Shown here: piece after piece, positions 7,056 through 14,131 of the stretch
Position numbering within the stretch: position 1 is the first letter of the stretch
Layout: each line of letters starts with the position of its first letter
Assembly: GCA_046732855.1 (NCBI GenBank)
Contig: JBKPNX010000235.1
Location: 1 to 26,856 of the forward strand
Direction of reading: 5' to 3'
Length of the DNA: 26,856 nucleotides
Source of the DNA: JBKPNX01 sp046732855
GTDB lineage: Bacteria > Pseudomonadota > Alphaproteobacteria > Geminicoccales > Geminicoccaceae
The notes under the pieces: model-generated
The model's database searches: none
What the model was told of the DNA's origin: nothing
The model's input: the letters and a program-made list of their open reading frames with translations, nothing else
Translations under genes and position numbers: made by a program

Positions 7056-10000
7056 TTACTCGGCGTAGGGTCCGAGATCGTAGAGCGCAAGCTTGCCGCG
7101 GGTGAGCGGCACCGCGAGCCAGCAGCCCTTGGGCGTGCAGCGGAAGTCGAAATCCCACAGCGGCACGTTTTGGCCGATCGCTCGGTCGGCGGGGAGGCGG
7201 AGCGCGAACAGCTGAGCGCCCGTATCCAGATTCCACAACCGGACGGTGGCGTCGCTGCTGACCGTCGCGAGCTGCGCGCCATCGGGGCTGAAGACGGCGC
7301 GGTATACCGTCTGCTCATGGCCCACTAGGCGGTGAAGCAGCTGCCTGTCATCGGCCCTGTAGATATTGACGACGTTACCGCGCCCCACGATCGCAACCAG
7401 CTGGTCGTCGGGGCTGAGCGCAGCCCACAGGAGTTCTTGCGGGAAGTCAGCGAACGCTCGAATCAACGAAGGCGGATCGGTGGTCAGGTCCCACAGGCGG
7501 GCGGTCTTGTCCTCGTACCCTGCGCTGAGGATCCTGGTCCCGGCGGCGTCGAAGGCAACCGACTGCGCCCACGCCTTGTGCGCGTCGATAAACGTTCCCT
7601 TGTCCGCGGATCCAACCTTGAACAGACCCACCCGCCCATCATCGCTGGCCGTGGCCAGGGTCTTGCCGTCGGGCGAGAAAGCAATGCCATGGAGTCCAGC
7701 GTTGTGACCCGTGAACGCCTCCTGCAACGCCAGCTTGCCATCCGCTGCGACCGACCACAGCTTTGCGCTCTTGTCGTAACTCGCCGAGGCCAGCGCAGCA
7801 CCGTCGGCAGCGAAGTCGAGACGGTGTGCGCTGGCGTCGTGCGCGTTCTCCACCTCGTCCGCCAGATGCCCTTCCGGCAGCGCATAGATGCGCAGCGATC
7901 CATCGTCAAAACCCACGGCCACGTGAGTGCCAGCGGGTGCGATCGCCGCTCCCAAAGCTTTGCCGGGCACGTCGAAGAGGTGCTGGTGCGGCAGCGACGC
8001 GATGTCCCAGCGCCGGACGGTCCCATCGTTGCTGGCGCTGAACACCCGCGTCGCTGTGCCCGGTTCCTTTGGCGTGTGCACCGCAACGCCAGTCGCGCCG
8101 GCAAGGTGGCCTTCCGAGACCCTCAGCGTGACGCCCGTGTCGATGTCCCAGAGTCGCAGCGTCCGATCGAAGCTCCCAGTCACCAGGTAGCGCCGCGTCT
8201 GTTGGCAGTCGGTACTGGCCGCATCGGGCTGAGATCCACGGCTGAGGTACTTGATGCCGAAGATTGAGTTCGCGTGCCCGGCGAACACCCGCACGGGGCG
8301 GCCGGATTCGACATCCCACAACACTGCGCGTCGATCGGCGGTGGCAGAAGTCGTCGCGATTTGGCTATTGTCGACGGCAAAGACGACTCCATAGACGCGG
8401 TCGCTATGCCCTCTGAAGATCTGCATGCTTTCGCCGGTCTCGACGTTCCAGACCCGTGCCGTCCGATCATATGAAGCGCTCGCGAGACGTTGCCCGGAAG
8501 GACTGAACGCGAGCCCTCCGAACGCCGCAATCTCTCCTTCGTGCCCTTGCAGACGGCGAACCAGTTTGCCGGTCTCCGCCTTCCACAGACTGATATCATT
8601 GTCCGGCCCGCCGGTCGCCAGCAACTGGCCGTCCGGGCTGACGGCTACGGACCAGACCCCTGCGGGGGCTTGCCACGCTTGGAGCGGCTTGGCGGGCGCG
8701 CCGTCGGCGGGCAGTGACCAGCGGATGATCTTCCCCTTATTGTCCCCCGTTACCAGCCAGGCGCCCGCGGGATCGAAGGCGACATCATACACGTCCCCAG
8801 TATGTCCCTCGAGCCGCTGGCGGATCGCGCCGCTATTGATGTCGAACAGCACTGCCGTGCCGTTCTCGCCCACCGTCGCGAGCAGGGCGCCATCGGGGCT
8901 CACGGCGACGGAGACCAACTGCGCCGCGGCCCCTTCGTAGACCTGCTGGGCACCGCCGCCCATGATGCCGACGTAGCGAGCCAGGAAGTCGCGCGCATGA
9001 CGGCGCTCGAGGGCGATCTGGCCATCGAGCTCCCGGCTCTCCTCGAGCACCTCCCGAGCCCTGGCGTACTTTTCGCCCTCAGCGAGCAGGGCGGCATGGG
9101 TCAGCCGTGACCCGAACAACTCTTGGGTCCTCCGCTTCTCGGCGGCCTGCGCTATCTGACGTTGTTTCTCGGCGTCTCGGGCGAGGCGCGCCTCCCGATT
9201 TGCACGTTCTTTCTCCTCCTCGGCCCGCGCCTCGGCTTGGCGGCGCTGCTCCTCCGCCCGTTCCTTCTCCACCCGCGTCCGCGCCTCGGCCTCCTGGCGT
9301 CTGGCGGTCTCGCGCTCCCGCTGACGCTGCGCCTCCTCGCGACTCGCCGCCATGAGTGCCTGCACGCCGTCCCAACCGCCCTCGTAGCGCTCGGTCCAGG
9401 AGTTGTTCGGCAGCGCGCTCAGCCAGGCATCGTGGTACTCGGTCGCGGCCGGCGACAGGATCTCCTTTTCGTTCTCGGCGAATCTGCCAGCCTGTATCCG
9501 CAGAGACTGCCAGATCAGGCGATCCCGGAACTCGCGTTGCAGCCAGCCCTCTTTCTCTTCCGCAATCTTACGCCAGCAGCGGATCAGGGCCTCGTGGCTG
9601 ATGTCGATCAGGCTGTCCGGTCCGATCGGCGCATCGCCATAGGGCGTCAGGAACGAAACACCCTCCGCGCGGAAAATGTCGATGATCCTTCTTAGCGTCG
9701 CCTCGTTGCTGCCCGTCACTGCCATGAGCTTGGCCAGGGTCTGGGGACGACGGACGGCGCTGCCCTCGGCGTTGATGTCGGTCAGCGCCCGGAACAGATG
9801 CTCGACGATCTTCTGCCGGCGCGGATCAGGCGCCGCCTCCGCCATGACGTCGTCGGCATGCCTGGACAGCAGTTCGGCGAGGCCGCCCGCGTCCCGATAG
9901 TCCTCGAGCTCAAGTCGCCAGGACGGACCGCGATCGTGAGAATAAGAGGGTCGCTGAACGACGTCGCTGGCGCCCAGATGGAGCGGCGCCACCCCATCGT

Positions 10001-10895
10001 CCGGCCCGCTCTCGTGGCGGAATGGCGCGGCGTCCTCCGCAAAACCCTCCAAGCCCGTTGGCGCCCCAATCTCGCGCCGCCACAGCACCATGAGCCCATG
10101 CTGCATTAGCGGCAGCTGGTCCTGGCCGCCGCCAGCGTCGGCGATCAGGCGCTCGGCCAGCTCCCGACTGACCTCGCCCTCGTACAGCGTCGCCGGCTCG
10201 CGGATTGCGCGTAGGAGCGCCGGCCGCTCCATCTGCGGCACGAGATACTGGGTCTGGTTGACTGCTTCCGCGAGGCCTTTGAAGCGGGCGCAGACGCCGA
10301 GGAACTCCGAGCGCATGGCCACGATCGCATAGAGACCCTCCGGCGGGTTCTGCTGCAGACCGACCAGAATGTCGACGAACAGCTCCGCCTCGTCACGGCC
10401 GTGTTGCCTGGCGAAGCTGAACAGCTCCTCGAACTGATCCACCAGAATGCAGACGTGATCGTGCTTACCGCGGCGGATCAGACTCGCCAGCGCCTCCGGC
10501 GCATTGCGCCCAAGATTGAGGCAGCGACGCACTTCGCGGATGCGATTCCGGTCAGCTTCGTCGCCATCTAGGCTGGCGAGTGCTTCGGCGAAGTTCCGCA
10601 AGGGCGCCTCGCGCGGCAGCATAACGCAGGTGCGCCAGTTCTCGTTGCCACGTTCGTGCTGCTGCTCCAAGTGCACCAGCACGCCGGCCCGGATCAGTGA
10701 ACTCTTCCCGCAGCCCGAATCGCCATGCACCACTACGAGATTCCGTTCAAGCAGGCGCGTGATCACATCGCGAATCATCGGCTCGCGCCCAAAAAAGATA
10801 GGCCACTCCTGGAACTCGAATGGCCGCAACCCCGGATAGGGCGCGGGCGGCAGCTCAACCTCCAAGGGGCCGGCGTCGGCCGCGGCTGCAGTCAT
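7056..10895 (-). CDS. STAND NTPase with C-terminal WD40 repeats
   Basis: A 1279-residue protein starting at ATG 10895, which overlaps the stop codon of the TIR gene. Order: short N-terminus with the family-typical PYPGLRPFEFQEWPIFFGRE (20-38); nSTAND1-like NTPase with Walker A GDSGCGKSS (58-66), Walker B CILVDQFEELF (149-159) and the arginine-bearing AMRSEF (193-198); helical/winged region to about 500, with a loop-rich insertion at about 284-335 and ISHEALIRCW (432-441); a highly charged Arg/Glu/Ala coiled coil (about 517-592); then WD40 repeats (about 652-1279). I count 14 repeats, enough for two seven-bladed propellers, many with intact SPDG and GH...WD landmarks. STAND proteins act as ATP-dependent switches that oligomerise when their repeat sensor is engaged. 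No effector domain is fused to it; the coupled upstream TIR protein is the obvious candidate. Conflict or signalling role is inferred. Confidence 0.93.
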   Translation of the reverse strand: MTAAAADAGPLEVELPPAPYPGLRPFEFQEWPIFFGREPMIRDVITRLLERNLVVVHGDSGCGKSSLIRAGVLVHLEQQHERGNENWRTCVMLPREAPLRNFAEALASLDGDEADRNRIREVRRCLNLGRNAPEALASLIRRGKHDHVCILVDQFEELFSFARQHGRDEAELFVDILVGLQQNPPEGLYAIVAMRSEFLGVCARFKGLAEAVNQTQYLVPQMERPALLRAIREPATLYEGEVSRELAERLIADAGGGQDQLPLMQHGLMVLWRREIGAPTGLEGFAEDAAPFRHESGPDDGVAPLHLGASDVVQRPSYSHDRGPSWRLELEDYRDAGGLAELLSRHADDVMAEAAPDPRRQKIVEHLFRALTDINAEGSAVRRPQTLAKLMAVTGSNEATLRRIIDIFRAEGVSFLTPYGDAPIGPDSLIDISHEALIRCWRKIAEEKEGWLQREFRDRLIWQSLRIQAGRFAENEKEILSPAATEYHDAWLSALPNNSWTERYEGGWDGVQALMAASREEAQRQRERETARRQEAEARTRVEKERAEEQRRQAEARAEEEKERANREARLARDAEKQRQIAQAAEKRRTQELFGSRLTHAALLAEGEKYARAREVLEESRELDGQIALERRHARDFLARYVGIMGGGAQQVYEGAAAQLVSVAVSPDGALLATVGENGTAVLFDINSGAIRQRLEGHTGDVYDVAFDPAGAWLVTGDNKGKIIRWSLPADGAPAKPLQAWQAPAGVWSVAVSPDGQLLATGGPDNDISLWKAETGKLVRRLQGHEGEIAAFGGLAFSPSGQRLASASYDRTARVWNVETGESMQIFRGHSDRVYGVVFAVDNSQIATTSATADRRAVLWDVESGRPVRVFAGHANSIFGIKYLSRGSQPDAASTDCQQTRRYLVTGSFDRTLRLWDIDTGVTLRVSEGHLAGATGVAVHTPKEPGTATRVFSASNDGTVRRWDIASLPHQHLFDVPGKALGAAIAPAGTHVAVGFDDGSLRIYALPEGHLADEVENAHDASAHRLDFAADGAALASASYDKSAKLWSVAADGKLALQEAFTGHNAGLHGIAFSPDGKTLATASDDGRVGLFKVGSADKGTFIDAHKAWAQSVAFDAAGTRILSAGYEDKTARLWDLTTDPPSLIRAFADFPQELLWAALSPDDQLVAIVGRGNVVNIYRADDRQLLHRLVGHEQTVYRAVFSPDGAQLATVSSDATVRLWNLDTGAQLFALRLPADRAIGQNVPLWDFDFRCTPKGCWLAVPLTRGKLALYDLGPYAE

Positions 10896-11986
10896 GTGCC
10901 ACCTCCGACGGCCCGCACGAGCTGCGCGCTGGATTTGACCAGCCACGAGCGTATCCGCTCGGGCAAATGCTTGACCACTTCGGAGTCGATCCAATCTAAG
11001 CCGAGGTTTTTGACGTTTTCCAACCGCTGCTTTGTACGCAGCTTCGTCCCAACCATGTTGACCACCGCGCCGGGAAGCAAGGAGCCCTGCGCGATCGCTT
11101 CGCATCGGTAGTTCCGCCCGATCACGATGATGTCGGTGTCGATCGCCGGACCCTCTTCCGCCCCAAGCAGGAGCAAACCGTCACTCCTCTTTAGCTGCTT
11201 CTGGTGTTCGGGGTTCAGGCCGCCGTGGTCATCGACGGGCAGCGGCCCCCCATCAGGAAGCACGACGAAGCCACCCGCTTGAAGGCAAGTACAAGCCTCG
11301 CCCCAGGCGATCTCGGTGCCCGTTCGACCATGTAGGAACAACGTCTTCACTTCGGCAGCGACGTACTTTCGAGCTTGCGCCTCCTGCCGCCGCCGCTCCT
11401 CGAGGATTTCCTTCAGGGCTCGCAGTCGCTGCATCATGTCGCCGGAGAGCTCAACCAGCAGATCGTTATAGTCATCGAGATCGCGCTTCGAGCCTCGCCA
11501 GGTGAAGGGCCGTGCCTTGTCCGGCTCCTTATTGCGGTCGTAGCCAAAATAGCCGACGACATCCTTGACTCGCTCGGGCCAAGCGTCCTCGTCACTCGGC
11601 CGCACCCGGCAAACGGAGATGCGGCTCCCGGCGGCAAAGGTGTCAGGATGATGTCTCTCACACCACCAGTCGAGCTCCTGTCGGCACCATTTTGACCGCA
11701 AGTACTGCGGAGTCATCAGGAGTGCGAAGAGCGCCGAGCCCGCGACTCGATCATGAAGCAGGCCCGTCAATTTTTCAGTGCGATCGACGTTTTCGTCGGA
11801 CCGCTTGCTCTCGTCGAGAAATACGGAGATGTCTTTGAACTCCGTGGTGCCGGCGAACTCTTCCCGGAGCTCCTTGGCAAACATTTGGGACCAGCGCTTC
11901 AGATGGGAGTCATTCTCACCCTTGAATGCGCCGTGGCTGTAGCTGACGAACAGGTCGTGTTGGAATGGTTCGCCCAGGAAAGACAT
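10892..11986 (-). CDS. TIR domain protein, predicted NAD-cleaving effector
   Basis: A 364-residue protein. The N-terminal TIR domain (about 8-150) opens with HDLFVSYSH, continues through DISVFLDES (52-60) and ALFALLMTPQYL, and contains SKWCRQELDWW (98-108), where Glu104 falls at the catalytic glutamate of NADase TIR domains. A helical linker (about 170-210, ending in an Arg/Glu-rich stretch) joins a second alpha/beta domain (about 213-350: VKTLFLHGR, GGFVVLPDGGPL, KRSDGLLLLGAEEG, DIIVIGRNYRC) that resembles a diverged, catalytically incomplete TIR or Rossmann-like fold. ATG 11986 follows GCAGGCAGG. Its stop overlaps the STAND start by ATGA, so the two products are made together. The gene is visibly less GC-rich than the flanks (36/60 at 11701-11760, 34/60 at 11821-11880). 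NADase activity is predicted, not shown. Confidence 0.9.
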   Translation of the reverse strand: MSFLGEPFQHDLFVSYSHGAFKGENDSHLKRWSQMFAKELREEFAGTTEFKDISVFLDESKRSDENVDRTEKLTGLLHDRVAGSALFALLMTPQYLRSKWCRQELDWWCERHHPDTFAAGSRISVCRVRPSDEDAWPERVKDVVGYFGYDRNKEPDKARPFTWRGSKRDLDDYNDLLVELSGDMMQRLRALKEILEERRRQEAQARKYVAAEVKTLFLHGRTGTEIAWGEACTCLQAGGFVVLPDGGPLPVDDHGGLNPEHQKQLKRSDGLLLLGAEEGPAIDTDIIVIGRNYRCEAIAQGSLLPGAVVNMVGTKLRTKQRLENVKNLGLDWIDSEVVKHLPERIRSWLVKSSAQLVRAVGGGT

Positions 11987-12022
11987 TTGCCTGCCTGCAC
12001 GTTCGGTCTATCGCAGCGATGA

Positions 12023-12059
12023 AGCCCCGATCATAATGTCGGGCTGAGTGCGCGTCCAG
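12023..12059 (-). promoter_or_regulatory. Candidate promoter and operator of the TIR-STAND operon
   Basis: On the minus strand TATGAT (12035-12030) is a good -10, with a weak -35 CTGGAC (12059-12054) 18 bp away. The predicted start of transcription is about 36 bases before the TIR ATG. The -10 lies in the centre of an inverted repeat, AGCCCCGA (12023-12030) against TCGGGCT (12039-12045), with one extra C. A repressor bound there would block the promoter core. Both elements are inferred by eye. Confidence 0.4.
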
Positions 12060-12242
12060 CGGTCGAATACAACTGAAGGGATGAATTGGGAGGCCCCAGC
12101 GACGCCTGTGGCATGGAGAAATTTCCCACTTCGTGCTAGGGTGTCCGAGGGTTGGGTGCAGTTGTGCCGCCAGACAGCGTGGGCGCGAGATAGAGCCGAG
12201 CGCGCTCGGTGCGAAAACCAAACGAACCCAAGGAATCTAGTC

Positions 12243-12264
12243 GAATCAATGAGTTGGTTGATTC
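12243..12264. repeat. Inverted repeat in the TIR-cmcJ intergenic region
   Basis: GAATCAA (12243-12249) and TTGATTC (12258-12264) form a perfect 7-bp inverted repeat around an 8-base centre. It lies in the 481-bp divergent gap 11987-12467, about midway between the two genes, and may be an operator. Other than this and the two promoter candidates the gap shows no gene; short open frames there have neither a ribosome-binding site nor recognisable content. Confidence 0.3.
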
Positions 12265-12384
12265 GGCGTGTGCCAAAGTGCGCGGGCATCTACGGGTAGT
12301 TCCGGCCGGCGGCCGGGCGCTCGTCCTGCAAGCTCACTTAGCTGGCGACGTGAGCGATTCTCATGCCTGCGTGAATCGAACTCG

Positions 12385-12414
12385 TTGGCGGCTTGCGGTC
12401 CTTGCGCCTACCTT
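12385..12414 (+). promoter_or_regulatory. Weak candidate promoter for the CmcJ-family gene
   Basis: TTGGCG (12385-12390) and TACCTT (12409-12414) are 18 bp apart, with the start codon 53 bases beyond the -10. Only a moderate match to a sigma-70-type promoter. Confidence 0.25.
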
Positions 12415-12467
12415 CTCGCCAGCAAAGCCAGCGCCGTATCACGGCCAACCAGACAGGAGGCACGCCG

Positions 12468-13334
12468 GTGACCGAGGCCGTCCTTGATACCGCCAGCGCC
12501 GCGGAGCGTAGTTCAGCCGACGTTCGCGCCGCGCTCACCTTCATCACGCGGTCCGACACCAAGCCGGTGTTCCACAGCGCCTCGTACACGGGCGGCGCGC
12601 CGCGGGTGTTCTTCAATACTGAGCGCCATAGTGTGCTTATCCGCGACCTGCGGCCGCTCGCCGGGGCGCTGTCGCTCGAGCGCGAGGGTTTCGAGCTGCG
12701 GCGTCACCCGACCGCCGTGCGCGATCTGTACGACGACGACGCGCTCGAGCAGGTGTACTACCCGGAGATCGAGGCGCTGCTGCGCGCTCTCACCGGCGCG
12801 AGCCGCGTCGTCGTGTTCGACGCCACCCGCCGGTCCGATGGCGGCGCCGGCGCGAGGAACCGGGACGGGGCGCGCGGCCCTGCGATTCGGGTGCACGTCG
12901 ACTACACCGAGAACAGCGGCCCGCAACGGGTCAAGGACCTGATGGGCGAGGCCGAGGCCGCCCGGCTTGCCGCGTCCGGCGCCTGGATCATTCAGATCAA
13001 CGTGTGGCGGCCGATCCGCGGGCCGGTCGAGCGCTCGCCGCTGGCGCTGGCGGATGCCGCGAGCGTACGGCCGGAGGATCTGATCGCGACCGATCAGGTG
13101 TTCCCCGACCGCGTCGGCGAAATCTACCATCTCGCCCATCACCCGGCGCAGCGCTGGTATTACGCGCCGCGCATGACGCCGGACGAGATGCTGCTGATCA
13201 AGGGCTTCGACAGCTTGACCGACGGCCGCGCCCGCTTCACGCCGCACGGCGCCTTCGACCTGCCGGACACGCCCGCCGAGGCCCCGCCGCGCGAGAGCAT
13301 CGAGGTCCGCACGCTCGTCGTGGTCGAAGACTGA
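12468..13334 (+). CDS. CmcJ/NvfI family oxidoreductase
   Basis: A 288-residue enzyme of the CmcJ/NvfI family, fungal and bacterial oxidoreductases that resemble non-heme iron 2-oxoglutarate oxygenases. GTG 12468 is chosen because AGGAGG (12455-12460) sits 7 bases before it; an upstream ATG at 12393 lacks this. Visible landmarks: PVFHSASYTGG near the N-terminus; VHVDYTE with a His-x-Asp pair (His143, Asp145); INVWRPIRGPVERSPLA; the WYYAPRMTPDE and LIKGFDS blocks; FTPHGAFD with His260; and ESIEVRTLV at the end. The His-x-Asp plus distal His set suits an Fe(II) site. The substrate is unknown, and no biosynthetic neighbours are present. It is followed by three degraded copies of its own 3' end. 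Confidence 0.88.
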   Translation: MTEAVLDTASAAERSSADVRAALTFITRSDTKPVFHSASYTGGAPRVFFNTERHSVLIRDLRPLAGALSLEREGFELRRHPTAVRDLYDDDALEQVYYPEIEALLRALTGASRVVVFDATRRSDGGAGARNRDGARGPAIRVHVDYTENSGPQRVKDLMGEAEAARLAASGAWIIQINVWRPIRGPVERSPLALADAASVRPEDLIATDQVFPDRVGEIYHLAHHPAQRWYYAPRMTPDEMLLIKGFDSLTDGRARFTPHGAFDLPDTPAEAPPRESIEVRTLVVVED

Positions 13335-13344
13335 GCGGGCGCAC

Positions 13345-13636
13345 CCTGCTCCGCCGGAGATGCAGGTCCTGCGCCCGAGGTGCGCAGGTGCGCTTGGCTC
13401 GCAGACTGAGCCCTGCTTGACTTTGAACACTCAGCCTTGCGCGCCTGGACCTGCTCCGGCCTGGAGGTGCGTGCGTCAATCGAGGTCCGCCGGCGCGGCG
13501 TGGTCGAAAGCATTTCGCTCGCGCTGCAACGCTCAGCCTCCGCATATGAAGATCAGCCACGCGCTCGGGTCTGCTCCGGGCCGGGGGTGAGGCCGCGTCG
13601 ATCGAGGTGCGCACCTTCGCCACCAGCAGAGACTAG
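13345..13636 (+). repeat. Three decayed tandem copies of the cmcJ-like 3' end
   Basis: Units at about 13345-13409, 13450-13514 and 13570-13636 each carry CTGCTCCG and, 30-33 bases later, CGAGGT(C/G)CGC, and each resembles the last 34 bases of the preceding gene (13301-13334). By hand alignment unit 1 matches 24/34 and ends in GACTGA; unit 2 matches 25/34; unit 3 keeps the same 34-base length and ends in GACTAG. Translated, units 2 and 3 begin ASIEVR, like ESIEVR at the gene end. Unit spacing is about 105 and 122 bases. They look like remnants of duplicated paralogs or spreading tail repeats. Confidence 0.55.
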
Positions 13637-14131
13637 CCTCGGACGAATCGAAATGCGCAGCGTCGACACGTTGGGTCTGCTGCAGCGCGAGGAGTTGGGC
13701 GCAAGACTCCCACGGTCGCATGGACCCGCCAAACCTGAGGTAACGGCAAGTAGCTGACGTTGGCCGATAGCGGGCTGAAGAGCCGAGCCGTATGTGAGCG
13801 CGCAGCCCTGAGGCCGGGGCCGGCATACGCGTGTCCCATGCATGGGCGCGACCGGAGCACGCCCGAATGGCGCGGCAAGGGCGCGCAGCCTGGGACAAGA
13901 CGCGCGGTTGCGGTTAAGATCGGCCAAAAGGCGCGTTGGTCTGGTGCGGTGCCGGCGGGGAGGGGAGGACAAGGAATGGTGCGCGTCGACACGGACCCGG
14001 GTCGAATGATTCCCGACAGTTCCCTTCAGGCCAGCCGGAGCGGCCTACGCCAGCGCGGCGTGGGGCTCGCCCGAGAGGCGCGCTCGACCTCCCGCGGAAG
14101 CGGGCGCAGCTCGCATCCCGGAGGCGCGGCC
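13637..14131. other. Non-coding stretch before the ABC importer
   Basis: About 495 bases without a recognisable gene on either strand. The frame of the downstream permease is open through 13760-14131, but its content is arginine-, serine- and glycine-rich and unlike a transporter. At 13964-13968 a GGAGG stands 7 bases before ATG 13976 in that frame, so an N-terminal extension of 52 residues, or a short leader, is possible. Confidence 0.4.

Noticed and set aside
7332..8267. 311-codon plus-strand open frame opposite the WD40 region
   Set aside because: Antisense of repeated WD40 blades; its apparent repeats are the complement of the blade motifs.
7005..12467. Phage or integrative element boundaries around the TIR-STAND pair
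   Set aside because: No integrase, transposase, tRNA gene or matching direct repeats were seen at the two edges.
13345..13636. CRISPR array
   Set aside because: Only three units, unequal spacing and strong divergence among units; they match the preceding gene's end rather than a CRISPR repeat.
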